Assembly (NCBI RefSeq): GCF_022539665.2
Contig: NC_081340.1
Span: forward strand, 7,439,357 to 7,503,356
DNA from: Daphnia carinata
Taxonomy: Eukaryota; Arthropoda; Branchiopoda; Diplostraca; Daphniidae
Length of the DNA stretch: 64,000 nt
Reading direction: 5' to 3'
The first letter of the stretch is position 1; every line of letters begins with the position of its first letter. A program made the translations under genes and the position numbers. The notes under the pieces are model-generated. The model saw only the letters and a program-made list of their open reading frames with translations. It was not told where the DNA came from and searched no databases. Positions 1-12,910 of this stretch are shown here, one piece after another.

Positions 1-452
1 CCTGTTGATGACGGGCTGCGTGTAAGCCTTGAAAAACAGAAAGAGAAAATGGAACAAAACGGAGAGGATGAAACTCTGAATTCGACATCATCATCATGAG
101 ATTTGTTGACAATCTGTTGGTCAATCAGATTCGTCCGTTATTTACTGCACCCACCTACTGCCTTGTCCCTCGCTTATTCCTCCGCCTACACCCGGCCAGA
201 CGAGCCATGCCACACAAGTGGAGATCAGCGCCGATCGGTAAATCATTAAGTCCAAACGCCTTGTTGCATCATCGGTATTTTATTTTATTTTATTTTTTTT
301 AAAAGAACGAAATTATTCGAAACCGAAAAGCCAACGTGCGGTGTGCCAATAACGGGGGAAATATCCCGAAGGATCAGGGGGCGTTGCCACATGTTTTTTT
401 TTTTTGTTTTTTTCATCTCTTTTCGCCTCGTCAAAATTCATCATTTTCTCCT

Positions 453-483
<31 letters not shown>

Positions 484-577
484 GTTTCTTTCTTAATGCG
501 AGAATTGTTGGTGTATACCTGGCCAACCACCTTAATGATAATGGAGCCGTTAATAACAAGATCATCATCAACGTAAT

Positions 578-580
<3 letters not shown>

Positions 581-611
<31 letters not shown>
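581..611. repeat. (GA)n microsatellite
   Basis: Uninterrupted alternating G/A of about 15 units. Similar GA tracts lie at about 1254-1276 and 32705-32734. Open frames that cross these tracts are low-complexity artefacts. Confidence 0.95.
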
Positions 612-614
<3 letters not shown>

Positions 615-777
615 AAATGGCAGGAGGAAAAAAAAATCATCAAAAGAATAGGGTTAACAATAGAACAAAAGATGCGTCTATTTTCGGTTTGCGTGGATCC
701 TCACGGAGGATCGTTTTTAAACGATCAATCGCGCGCAATGTCGTCGATTTCTCTTTGCTTGTGCAACTTTCCATTAC

Positions 778-810
<33 letters not shown>

Positions 811-822
811 TATGTGCGTGTG
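778..822. repeat. (TG)n microsatellite, interrupted
   Basis: Alternating T/G tract broken by a few TA and GC steps, followed by non-coding sequence. Confidence 0.9.
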
Positions 823-1403
823 TTTAAGCGAAAGAAGAAACCCTTGCACCGGAGTAAATGGATTTACGTACACATTTCTCATGTCGCCTATTCAAAATGT
901 AAAAAAAAAAAAAAAAAAACACGAAAATGGGGAACATGTTCGCCTGAGCTGCCCCCCCCCCCCCCATCGTGTGTTTACGTTAAAAGGTGCGGCCTGCCCC
1001 GATTTAAAGTCTTTTACAAATATTGTATTCGTTTTGTTTTTGTATTCTCATTTTGATTTGGATGGGTTCATTTGATTCTTTTATCAAACCTTTGAATTCA
1101 TTTTGTGTTCAGTATGTGTTGCAATAATTGGGAAGGGGGGGGGGAGCGCAATAGGCGCGTCGGAAGATTTTGCAGCGACTTTCACTTGTAACGTGTCGTG
1201 TTTCATTCCCTCTTGCGTCATCAAGAAGAAAAAAAATAAGCTTCTGACAAAAGAGAGAGAGAGAGAGAGAGAGAGAAATGGGCTTTTTCGCTTCCGGGAT
1301 TTATGGTAACATGATAGAGGATGACACTCGGGTGACGAAGCGTTGTGCGTGTCCTTCGACGTCTCTCACGCAACTTTGAACATCTCTTCTACAGGCGGAT
1401 AGA

Positions 1404-1573
<170 letters not shown>

Positions 1574-2457
1574 CTTATGGATAGCAGAAAGCGCACTTTA
1601 TTTTTATCCCTTTAGCCAGCGTCTAAACCTTTTTTTTTGCCTTTTCTTTCTTTTTTTTAAGTCTGCGTAGTTGTCTGTAGATTTTGTGAGATGACGTGTT
1701 CGCCGTGGCGTGACTAGATCCTCCCGGCGGCATCCTGACACTCTTTTTTTTCTTTTTTTTTTTCAGCTCATTCCCGATTTTGGAATTTTCTCCCCTTTCT
1801 TTTTTTTTTTCACATGGAGTAGGGGAGTTCTATCTTATTTCAATTCTTGTCAACATTTTTCCCGCCGAGAGAACGTGATCGTTCGTGAGAAATGTCAAAA
1901 TCACGTGAATTGTCCTCTCTCTCGTGTTTCATTTTTCATCTTTTTTTTTTTACGAGGATCGCCATCTCGCAATGATCAGACGACACAAACATTTGAGATA
2001 GGATTTACTTTTCTTTTTTTTTCTTTTTTTATCAAAGGGATATAACAAGGAGATTCTAAGCTCGATCTCACATTCCTCTTTCAATTTATCAACAGACGGT
2101 AGACATAAGAAAAAAAAAAAATGGATTGTTTACTTTTCACCAAGTCATTCCTCTACATTCAAATCGTTGTATTGTCAACAGTTTATTTTATTTTATTTTT
2201 TTATGCGATATATTTGTTTTTTTTTAAGAAAGAAATATCGTTAGACGTTGTCTCGGCGTGTGTGTCACCTGCTCGATAATTTCGCTGTGTACTTGTGTTG
2301 CATTTCTAAGACGTCTGCTAAATTCCTCAAAAACAAAACACCGCACTTGTTTACATATTTGACTGTGGCAAAAATGGACCCAGTCATCAGTCCTTGTATG
2401 TCTTTTAAATCAAGGATGAATGTGAATTTTTTCTTTTGCCATTTTTTCTCTCTGCAG

Positions 2458-3732
2458 CAGATGGAGCGGTTCATCGACAGCAACACCAACCTGCACCTCC
2501 GCCACCGCCGCAATGGGCAAACAACGGATGGCCTCCTCCGCGTGAAGACAAACAGTCCACTTTATCACGGTGAGTTTTTTTGTTTTTTGTTTTTGTTTTG
2601 TTTTGTTGTTTTTTTTTTTTCTTTTTTTCTTTCTTCGTTTTTAAGTGTATAGACATTCAAAACAGAGGGACCAGGTTCATTAACAGGGGGTGACCTTTTT
2701 TTTTTGTTAAATTATTTCTGGCCTTCCCCTCCGCCCGTCCACAACAATCCCACCATTCCATATGTTTATTATTACACAACTGGGAGGAGTTTTTTTGTTT
2801 TTTTTTTTTTGTTTGTTTTTAATGTCCTTATTATTCCTTTTGTTCTCTATTCACTCCGTGTCGGGCTCCTTTTTTTTTTTTGAATTCTAGAGGAATAAAC
2901 AATAGACGGTAATTGGCGGTGTGTGTTGGGGCTAGCAAAGAACTTTTTAGACGTGTGACTTTGGCGGTGTCTCTCTGCGGCTGTGTCGTTCACTTCAATT
3001 CCGGTTGTTTTCTCATACCAACGGTTTCTCGTTTTTCTTTGCGGTTTTTAATTTCCTTTTTTTTTTTTTTCGGACATTTTTTTTTTTTTCTCATCGAATC
3101 CCGCAAGAATTTTTTGTGACAACTTCATGCGGGCAGTTTGAAACATTTTTGACAGGTGTCATTAACATTTCAACTGGTTGCCTGCAGCGCGGGCTTTTAA
3201 TTTGCAAGTTGCTAACGTTACGGCAAGAAGAAAAAAAAAATGTATAATTTCCCAGAGATGCCAACACCTGAAAATGGCGTCTTCTCTTTTTCCCCTTTAA
3301 ATTCTTTATTTATTTTAAATGGAAAAAAAAGGGCTAATGAAAAGTCGGGGGGGGGGGGGGGGTAGAGAGAATCGTTTATCGTGATGCGTTTAATGGACGT
3401 AAAAACACAATAGTTACGCATATATTATGAACTGGTTGAAGCGGATCGAAATCGTTCTAGTAGCTTCTTCTTCCTCCACCTGTTCGTTTTAATCATTCGG
3501 GAAAAGCTGCGTGAAGTTTACCCCCCCCCCCCTTCTTTTTTCTTTTTTTTTTTTTAAATTCTATTTTCCCTTTTGGCCAGCTGTGTATAATCCAGCGGCT
3601 GCAAAGCAGTATCCATTGGCTTTTTAATAATCCCATTTTTAGGTTGTTTTTTTTTTAATGAACCGACCGGAGGGTGGGAGGGCTCTGCATTTCGCCGGAG
3701 AGATCTCCTGTTTTGCTCCGTGTTTCAAAACA

Positions 3733-3767
<35 letters not shown>

Positions 3768-5921
3768 CTCCTTATAGACTTGGTCTTTTTATTTCTTTTA
3801 CCGTTGTTGTTGATTGGAACATGCTGTAATCAACCGTTCGTGATGCGCCGGGAGCGGCCGTTAGCGACTGAACAAAAAAAAAAAAAAAATATGTTTTTAG
3901 AAATTATCATTTCCCCTTTTTTTTTTCTAAAGAAATAAAAAACGAGGATATTCAGAAAAAAAAAGCAAGAGATAACTAGGCGTGCACGCAGTCAGTCTGA
4001 CTGGACGGCCAATGTGTACCCGCAATGCACCGTTTGCTGGACAGCTATGAGAACGCATTACTTGTGGATCCGTGTCTGTCTTTAGATACGAGCTAATAAT
4101 AACGACAATCAAATCGAACTATTCTTTTCAAACAGGATGATTTTTTTTTTGTTTCTCTTTCATTTTATTTTCATAGGAAATAAAAATGCATTTTTTTGTT
4201 TCCATAAAAGGGGAACGATGACTTTCTTTATATTTTGCTATTCATTATTCTTCTTTAAAGAAAGCCAGTTTTTTGTTGTTGTTGTCGTTGTTGTTACAGC
4301 GTTTATATTCAGTACATAAAGATATCTTGGTCGAATGAAAACAACAACCTTGGACGTGTGTACATGAGATCCATTCATCTCTTCGTATCGTGCCAAGAAA
4401 ATGATGTTCTCCTTTTTTTTTTTTTTTTTTTTTTCTGCTTAGATAAAAACCAGAAATAAAAAGAAACTGAAAAAAGAAAAAAAAAAATGAACCCCACTCG
4501 TCATCCAAAAGGTTCAGCCCAACCCGGTTGTTAGGGCAAAAAGCATTAGGTTAAATTGTTGATTGCACCCCTTTGACTTGATGACTCTTCTAGAAAAAGA
4601 GGAAAAAAAAAAAAAAACAACACGAAATAATTATTGAATGGCTTTCGCCTCCTTTTTTTTTTTTTTTTCCCTTTCATTCTCCAAAAAAAAAAAAAAAAAA
4701 ATGAATAGGTACTGGACGAATGAAAAGACGGCCAAGGATCAAGGACGGGGAGGTTTGGCCAGCGGCGCTGTTGGTGGGACGAGCGTCGGAGGTGCCCGGC
4801 ATCTGCCGTCCAACTACCACCAGTTGAAACGCGTGTGCCGCGACAGGGGATTGCTCTTTGACGATCCCGATTTCCCGTCCACCACCAGATCGCTCTATGC
4901 CAACAAGAAGCCGGCCAATTTAGGAGGACCCATCACCTGGCTCAGACCACACGTAATTGACGCATTTTTAATTTTTTCCTTTTTCAATTTAGTTTGATGT
5001 TTTCAACGCTTTGATTATTGTCGTTGAATTGATGGTAGTAGACAAAAAAAAAACAAAAAAAAACGGGTCAAAGCCAGTTTTGCCTATCTATTGTGCGTGC
5101 CCATTCATCTCCATTTTCGAAAATGTGAAGAGAGAAAGGAGGAAAAGAGGTGATAGTAGAGAATTTCAAAAAAAAAAAAAAATCATAAAATCTGATTTGA
5201 GATTAATAGTAGAAAAGTCCGAGTGATGGATGAGATCCAAATTGTGAGATAGGAATTTTTTTTATTTATTTATTTTTTATTTTTTTTTTTGAAATTTATT
5301 ATTCGACCTACATCTTTTTCAACACCATCGTAGTTTAGGTGATACGGTGCATGTTCTTCGTGTTCAGCCAGCGTAACAACGAACAAATGGGTGTGGCAAA
5401 ACGTGTACCGTAAGGGGAAGCTTTTGTTTTCGTGAACTTTTGGACGCCGCCGTGTAGTACTAGTAGTAGTTCCCACACCTGCGGCTCTTTTTTTTTTTTA
5501 TTATTTTTAAACGTTAAAAATAGGAGAATCTCTGGGTTCTAAAATAGTTGGCATCGTAGGCAAAATAGGAGTGGCATTTCTTTTTATACGCCTTGTGTGT
5601 AAGTTTCGTGACGACCCCGACGAGTAACACACACACACACACACACAAAGAATTAAGAAAGAACATTCCGTTATTTTCATTTCAACTAATGAGCACAAAA
5701 AAAAAACGGCAGCGGAATTAAGGTTATTTCAATTATTTCATCAATGGTTTCGGTCGTGATAACTCCAAGTGTATCCCTTTTTTTTTTTGTTTCATTTTTT
5801 GACCCTCTGAGAATTCTTGGAAGAAATCAGAACTACCATCTTCTCGTCTGATAAACACGAAGACAAAAAAAAATGAATTATAGAAGAGATTAAAGGATAA
5901 TTTTTTTTTCTTTTTTCTTTT

Positions 5922-5960
<39 letters not shown>

Positions 5961-8608
5961 TACCTTCATTTGTAATTTGCGTTGTGATGGCACTTTGGTA
6001 CGAGTGAACTTGTTGTCCCGAAAGAAGCAACAACCGTGCGAATCTCGTTACACCCGTTCCGGTTTCTTCCTATCCTAATTGGAAATACCGTGACCGTGAC
6101 CGTGACCGTACGTGTGTTTTCATACGTACAGCATTAGTTGTATTGTTTTTTTTTTTGTTTTCTAGCGGGAGGCGATTCACGAATTTAAACCCCCACGAAC
6201 CGACTTCCTCTTTATATATATATATATATTTTTTTTTTCGTGATAAGGCTTATAAATATTCATTTTCATTCGAAGGATATTTGCCAGCGGCCAACATTCA
6301 TCGCCAACGGGGCATCAAGGTTCGATGTGGAACAAGGCGAACTGGGCGATCCTTGGTACTGTATTTGCCACATCTTGTATTTCATCCTGCCCATCATTTC
6401 CGATTTTTTGAATGATTACCTTTTTTTTCTTTTTTTCTTTTTTTTTGATCTACCGAAAATATGTTCACGTGTTTTTTTTTTGTTTTGTTTTTTTTTGTGC
6501 TGGAATTAAAAACAACAGGTTGCTGGCCGCCATCTCGTCGCTGACGCTAACGCCGCGTTTCCTCGATCGAGTCGTCCCGCCCGACCAGACCTTCGACCTC
6601 CACTACTGCGGCCTCTTCAGGTCCCTCAACCATTTTCTTATTTATTTATTTATTTATTTTTTTTTTTTCGTTCATCTTCTTCATTCTGGTTTATCCCCCT
6701 TTCCTTAGTTTTTTTTTTTTTATGATTGAAAAGATAAAATACCACGCTAGTATAGAGATACACTTCTAGGCTGGCATAAAAAAGGTATCGAGGTTTACGA
6801 TTACGAGTCTATATGCATAATGAGATGCTAGTTGGCTTGGATAATCACCGTTTTCGCCGCTCCACGGTCGTATTATTATTAAACACACTAACATTTCGAT
6901 TTCCTTTCCTCTTACTCTGATTCCCTTTTTCAACTGAGCGCGTGCGATTTCATTTTTTTATTTGTTTCTTTTCGGCTTTTTATGGAGCAACTCCGAAAAG
7001 GGAAACATTTTTGCTCGACTTCAGGTCGAAAAGGCCATCCCTTTGATGTACCGTTGAAATGGATATGATGAACGAGTAGCGGCTTTCCTTTCCCCCCGTG
7101 AACCTTCAATTTTCTTTAACTACCTGCCGAATGTCCATTAATGAAAACGAGTTAAATGTGAAATAACGATGTAAAAAAAATTAAAAACTAACGAAATACC
7201 AATCGAACATCGTTATCAGCTTTCCGGGCCGTATGATGTGACGTTACGCATTATCGATTCCCCCCCCCCCTTTGATTTTAATTGACTCTGTATAAAGATG
7301 AGGTCGAAATAGGTGTTTACATCAATGTCAATCAACATTTTTTTTTTTTTTTAAATTTACTTTGTCACGAATAGGTTTCGGTTCTGGCACTTTGGCGATT
7401 GGGTGGAAGTGGTCATCGACGACAAACTGCCCACCGTCCGGGGCAAACTAGTCTACCTACACTCGAGCGATCCGCAAGAATTTTGGGCAGCTTTGCTAGA
7501 AAAAGCTTACGCCAAGTAAAACAATTGAACTTCAAAATTCGTTTCGTTCTTAACTATATTTCTTAAAAAAAAAAAAAAAAAAAAAAAAATGATGCAATCG
7601 AAAAAAATAGGCTGTACGGCAATTACGAAAACCTTCACGCGGGATTCACGACCAAAGCCTTACAAGACCTTACCGGCGGCATTGTACAGGTAATAAACAA
7701 AAGTTGGAGAATGTATATCTTATATTCCATCCATTTATCTACTTATTTATTTATTTATTTATTTTTATTTTTTTTTTGTCTTTTAAAAAGAAATTCCTTG
7801 TTTGGGCAAATTGATTTAGACACACACACAGACACAGAATAAAAATTTCTCTTTCTTGTTGTTTGTGCAGAGCTTTTGCCTGTCGCAACAGGACAAATTC
7901 CTGACGTATCAGGTGCTAAACAGCGCCGTACCTCGCTCGACGCTCCTCATCGCCAGCATCAGTTTCGGCGAGAAGGAGGCGTCGTCCGGGAAGCAACCGC
8001 GGGCTCTGCGGCTGCGCAATGGTCTCATGTCGCAGACGGCGTACAGTGTGACGGGATTGGCGCGGGTGCGGAGCAGCAGCCGCGGCGAAGTGCCGCTAGT
8101 CCGTCTGAGGAACCCTTGGGGTCGCGGAGAATGGAGCGGCCCGTGGTCGGAGCGCTCTTGGGAGTGGGATTCACTCTCGGAGCGTGACAAGGAACTCTTG
8201 TCCGTCCGCGTCCGTAACGAAGGAGAATTCTGGTACGTGTGTTTGTTTCTTTCTTGTTTATGCTCGTCGTTGAGCGGCCAATCAAAACAGCCGCCTGTTT
8301 TTCTTTTTTTTCTTTTTTTTTTTTTTACAATCAAAAATGGAAATGTTTGATTATTTTGTATGGATGTCGTTTTGGCTGGTCGTTTGACAGGATGTCTTTC
8401 GAAGACTTTTCTAAGCAATTTACGCACCTGGACTTGGTTCATATCGGGCCCGATGATTGGATGAACGAGCCAGCGCTTCATTCGAAGAAACCTTGGCGAG
8501 CTGTTTTGGCTAGACGTAGATGGCGAGCCGGATATAACGCCGGAGGAGGGCCGCATTACCTGGGTACGTAATCTTTGGTTATTGTACACAATTGGACCCG
8601 CCTTCCTT

Positions 8609-8651
<43 letters not shown>

Positions 8652-10995
8652 TCAATTTTCTACGATCGGAAAGATATTATCAAATGCCATTCGGTTTGAT
8701 TTTTCATTTAATATTTTTTGGGGTTGTCTCCTTTTACGATTGTTACGCGCGTTACGTACGGCAAATCGGACAGAGACGACGGCCATGAACCCGCAGTTCT
8801 TCGTCCAGATCCCGCGGACGGCCGCCACCAGTTCCAAGTGCCACGTGGTCGTCTCGGTGACGCAGCACTACGAAACTCGCGACGGGCTTCACCTACTCGG
8901 CAAACAAAAGAAAATGGGCGCCGCCGGTTGCGCTAGTGGCGGTGGAAGCGGTGCCGGTTCGGCTATCAATCGGGCCATGCACGCCATCGGTTTCGCCGTC
9001 TACGAGGTGCCACCCAACGTCAACCGACTCACCGCTCACTTTGTCGCCGAACACGTAATCATTTTTCGAATCATAACGATATCTATTTTGATTGGCTTTT
9101 TTCTTTTTGCTCTTCCCTTTAAGTGCGCCAGATGGATGCTAGAACTGTTAGTCAATCTGTCTGCTCTTTTAGTCACGTCCATTTGATACGATCGGCATGC
9201 AAATGAGGCGCCGATCAAATCCGAATTTGGTCAACGTGTGACGGAACACAATAGACGAGTTCATTTCTCTTTTTCGTGTCGTAGTGGCTCGATATGGGTG
9301 GGTTCGTTTCTTCCTTTGGAATTCCACGTCACTCTTCAATGGGGAAAAAAACAAAAAAAAAACGAGGTGTTCGCATTCACTGATCGATTGTCATTTGTTT
9401 TCTCGTTTCGAGTTGAACACACTTGGGTGCCCAGATTTATTCACTCTCCATCTGTGTATTGGTGTCTACTACATTACGTAGACAGGACACGGATTAGCAT
9501 AACGTTTTGGAATTGTATGTCAACGAGTCAATTATGTTCCAAAGTTTAAGACTTCAAAAAAGAAACGAGAATGAACCGGTACATCTGGTTTACTCCGCCA
9601 CGTGTTGATTCGAGTCATTGACATTTGTTATTTTTTTTTTTTTGTTTCCTGAAATGCCAGAAACCACTGGACGTAACCAATCATTCAGTGGCAAGGGAAG
9701 TGGTGACGTTCTTCACACTGCCGCCGGGAGACTACGTGGTGGTCCCGCAGACGGGCGTCGCCCACTGCGAGGGGAAATTCCTGTTGCGCATCTTCACCGA
9801 CGAACACAGCAATATTTGGTAACACAAAAAAAGGAAAAGAAATTGTTTGAAATCATTTGTAAAGAATTTCGTTCACCTCGTTTGTGCTCTTTGTAGGGAA
9901 GTCAACGAAGATAACATGATCTTCAGGAACGTGGCAGCTGAAGGTTTCGAAGATGGATTTAAACATGTAAGAGAAATTCATTTTGAACATGTAATTGGTT
10001 GCGTTGTTTTGAAAAAAAAAAAAAAACTGTTGAAATCCTTTGCAGCCAGAAGTTCGGAGCACTTTCAACAAATTGGCAATCAAATATCCCACTGAGATCG
10101 ACGCCGCCATTTTGATGAAAATCCTAAAACAGTACAACTGCTTTAGATGGTCGGGCAACAACGCCGATCTCGTCCGCCCGGTTAGTGTCAGTAGCAACGT
10201 CGGCAGTCCCTCGGGTTGTTGCTCCAACGTTCCGTGTTTCAATTCGCTCATGGGCTCGGAGAAGCCGCCCAGTCTCGAGTTGTGCAAAAGTCTGATCATG
10301 CTCAGGGACTTTAACATTAGTGGAAAAATCAATTTAATTGACGTTCCCGCTCTTCTTCACACACTTCACTTTTGGCGGGTAAAAAAGAATTTGAAAAAAA
10401 AAAAATTTTTATTCCATTAAATGAAATGAGATGATTGCATTTGGAACTTTGCAGGTGGCCTTTAGCAAATACGACCGAGCTCATGGCGGAAAGACGAGTA
10501 GCTACAACTTGAGGCCAATTTTATGGGAATCTGGATTGACCGTCAGCAACAAAGTACTCGAATGTCTGGTCCTTCGCTTCGCCAAAAATCGGGTCCTCAC
10601 AGCCGAAGCCTTCGTCATGGCTCTCGTCCGTCTTCATTTGGCACACGGTACTTATTATTTTTGTCTGCTCTGTGTCGGTCCGCCATTCATCAAACGAAAG
10701 GCGTTGGCACTTTCCCTACTCTGTGGTTGAATGCCCTGGGCCTCCATTTGGCGCCCTTGGTGATTGCCCAAGACATTCGGAGACGTAAGAAGTGAACATT
10801 CATTCATTCTTTTCATTGTCTGTTACCGTAGAGCGATATCTCAGCATTGACTCGAAGATGAAAGGCAGTCCGCTGTCGCTGGAAGAGGTAATGAATGCTC
10901 ATCATTTATCCTCGGGCTCGTTTTTTTTTCTGTGATGATAAATCATTGCCTTTTCTATCCTTGTTTAGATGATTTTGATGACCATTTACTCGTGA
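2458..10995 (+). CDS. Calpain-family protein, predicted catalytically inactive (CalpC-like); 5' end not found
   Basis: Fifteen exons join in consistent phase: 2458-2569, 4709-4952, 6276-6355, 6519-6620, 7375-7515, 7611-7689, 7871-8232, 8391-8563, 8774-9054, 9661-9818, 9897-9966, 10046-10378, 10455-10647, 10832-10887 and 10969-10995 (TGA). They encode about 803 residues, a usual length for a classical calpain. Domain order is a Pro/Gln-rich N-terminus, the CysPc protease core, a C2-like/CBSW domain with a Gly-rich insert (exon at 8774), and a C-terminal penta-EF-hand domain (from 10046). One EF loop ([12 protein letters not shown]) looks usable; the next is degenerate. The normal QGxLGDCW motif reads GELGDPW, so catalytic Cys is Pro. 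The GHAYSVT motif reads QTAYSVT, so catalytic His is Thr. The Asn motif RNPWG is kept. Drosophila CalpC is a known inactive calpain, so a regulatory pseudo-protease role is likely by analogy. The start codon and first exon(s) are missing from the model. Confidence 0.9.
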
Positions 10996-11564
10996 ATGAC
11001 TTACCTTTGGAACCACCGATTGTTAAACGAGATCAAGGATGACCATATAGAAACAAATAACTAAAACGAAAAACAATGTTATTTCAAAAATACCAGTCAA
11101 TTTGCCCCGCTCTTGGAAAAATGTATGCAGTAATCCTGTCTTTTGATCAACGACGTCCCGTTGAAATGATTTTCTTCGCCGACTTCCGACTACGCCACCT
11201 TCCATTTTCGCTTCGAGCAACTTGTTGCCGGATGTCGCGGCCACGTTCAACCGTTTGGCGATTGCGAAGAAGAAAGAAAAAGTGTATAAATAAGTCCAAA
11301 AAAAAAAAAAGACACCGAAGGCTAATACCAAAAAGTAAAAAATAATTCAAGTTTTTTTTTTTTGTTTTTTTTTTGTTTTTTCAAATGAAACATTTAACTG
11401 CACTTAATCAAGAATTGTGTATTTCAATCATTGTTTCCACAATAATAATATATATAATATGATATTTGTTTCACTGCAAAGATTCTGTTATAGAATATAT
11501 CTTCATTGCAATGAAATAGTTTGTGGTCGGATCAAGTCATATAACATTTGTTTTGAAATTTGTT
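10996..11564. other. Intergenic, convergent 3' ends of calpain and GPCR
   Basis: AT-rich with poly-A and poly-T runs. It should hold the two 3'UTRs, which converge. I see no further gene. Confidence 0.6.
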
Positions 11565-12910
11565 TCAGTCGGTATTGATTCGTCCGTTGTTCGATGCAGC
11601 TGAAATTGTCGAAGCCACCGGAGTGACGCCCCACGTCAGGGACGGAAATTGTTTGGCCGCCGCTTTTCTGAAATTGTCATTGCAGAATCCGTAGATGATG
11701 GGGTTGAGGGCTGTGTTGACGCACATGACGTAACGAGACGTGTACAGCAGAGAGCGCAGCCAATCAGGGATCTTTATTTGAATGATTTGATTAGCTGGAG
11801 TTAAATCGTCTGTGCATGGTCGAATTCGATACTCACGCTATTGATTGTGTTTCCGAGGACTACTTTGTTTCGAACGATGATGGAAATGGTGAAAGGTAGG
11901 TAGCAAATAAAGAAGCCGATTAGAATGAAGAACAGCATCCGAATAATTCTATGTCTCTGAGCCAATTGCTTCAGTTGGATGGCCGAACAGGTAGACGTCC
12001 GCTGTTTCATCTGCAAATGGCAAAAGGTAATATTTAAAGCCTCTCATACGATAAATGTATACGTACTATGATAAAGATGCAAATGAAGAGGACAGTCATG
12101 ACGATCAACGGGAACCAAACAAGAATGGCGTCCAGGGAGATGTAGTAGAAAAAAGAAAATGAAACATTGTCGATGCACCACGATTCCAAAATGTCCTTCC
12201 ATTGACGTTCCTGCAATCAACACGTTGGCTTAATTTCATTGACAGATAATAAGTCAGTAAGATTTGTCGTTCGTACTTTGTAGACCCGGGCGGTGATGAG
12301 GGGACAGGCAATTGCTGCCGAAAGGATCCAGATGACACCACAAATGATGTATGCTGCCAAGTGACCCATTCGCGGACGAAACGGAAATACTATCGCAAAG
12401 AACCGGTCACAACTCACAGCTAGCAAACTGAAGACGTCCACCAACATCAGCAGCACTTTTTTGACAAAAAATCGAATTATTAATCAAACGATGTTTGTAT
12501 GTTATGCATACTAGACAGTAACTTACCTCGTAGAAATCCCTCTATTTGGCATATAACCTTCGTGAATGAGAAAACAAAATTAATTAGGATCGAACGGTCA
12601 AGGAAAAAGAAATCGAATATTATCAGACCGCTCCAAGAATAAACATTTGGTAGAGGTCGATGATGAGAATGATCCACGGGAAGAGAAGTATGGTCAAGAG
12701 ATCGGCGATTGCCAAATTCCAAATGAAAATGTTGATGGACGTACGCAGAAAACGATTGGTCGCCATAAGATAAATCACCAAGCCATTGCCTACGAGGCTA
12801 ACGACGATGACAGGAACGAAGAAACCGATTTTCAGTGCGCACTCCCATGCTGGGCGAGTAATCCACAACGGAAAGGGAAAGTTGATGTTCGAAAAATCCA
12901 TTTCATTCAA
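11565..12910 (-). CDS. Class A (rhodopsin-like) G-protein-coupled receptor, neuropeptide-receptor-like orphan
   Basis: Minus-strand exons are 12910-12629, 12557-12527, 12455-12277, 12210-12067, 12010-11837 and 11771-11565 (TGA), giving 338 residues with seven hydrophobic segments. Class A landmarks are present: GNGLVIY in TM1, NLAIADL in TM2, the TM3 disulfide Cys (C97) with a partner Cys in loop 2 (ESWC), and NPIIY (293-297) in TM7 followed by a short helix-8-like segment FRKA. The DRY box reads DRF (121-123) and the TM6 CWxP motif reads CYLP. The N-terminus is short (about 25 residues) with no signal peptide, as in peptide receptors. The first donor (GTCTGA) is weak but the frame and family spacing support it. 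I cannot name the ligand or an ortholog. The gene is convergent with calpain and divergent from Sirt1. Confidence 0.85.

Noticed and set aside
6276-6355. GDPW as a sequencing error for GDCW in an active calpain
   Set aside because: CCT differs from both Cys codons by two bases, and the catalytic His motif is also lost in a separate exon.
7909-8655. 248-codon minus-strand open frame
   Set aside because: It is antisense to two calpain exons and to a poly-T intron, and its translation is Arg/Ser/Lys-rich without motifs.
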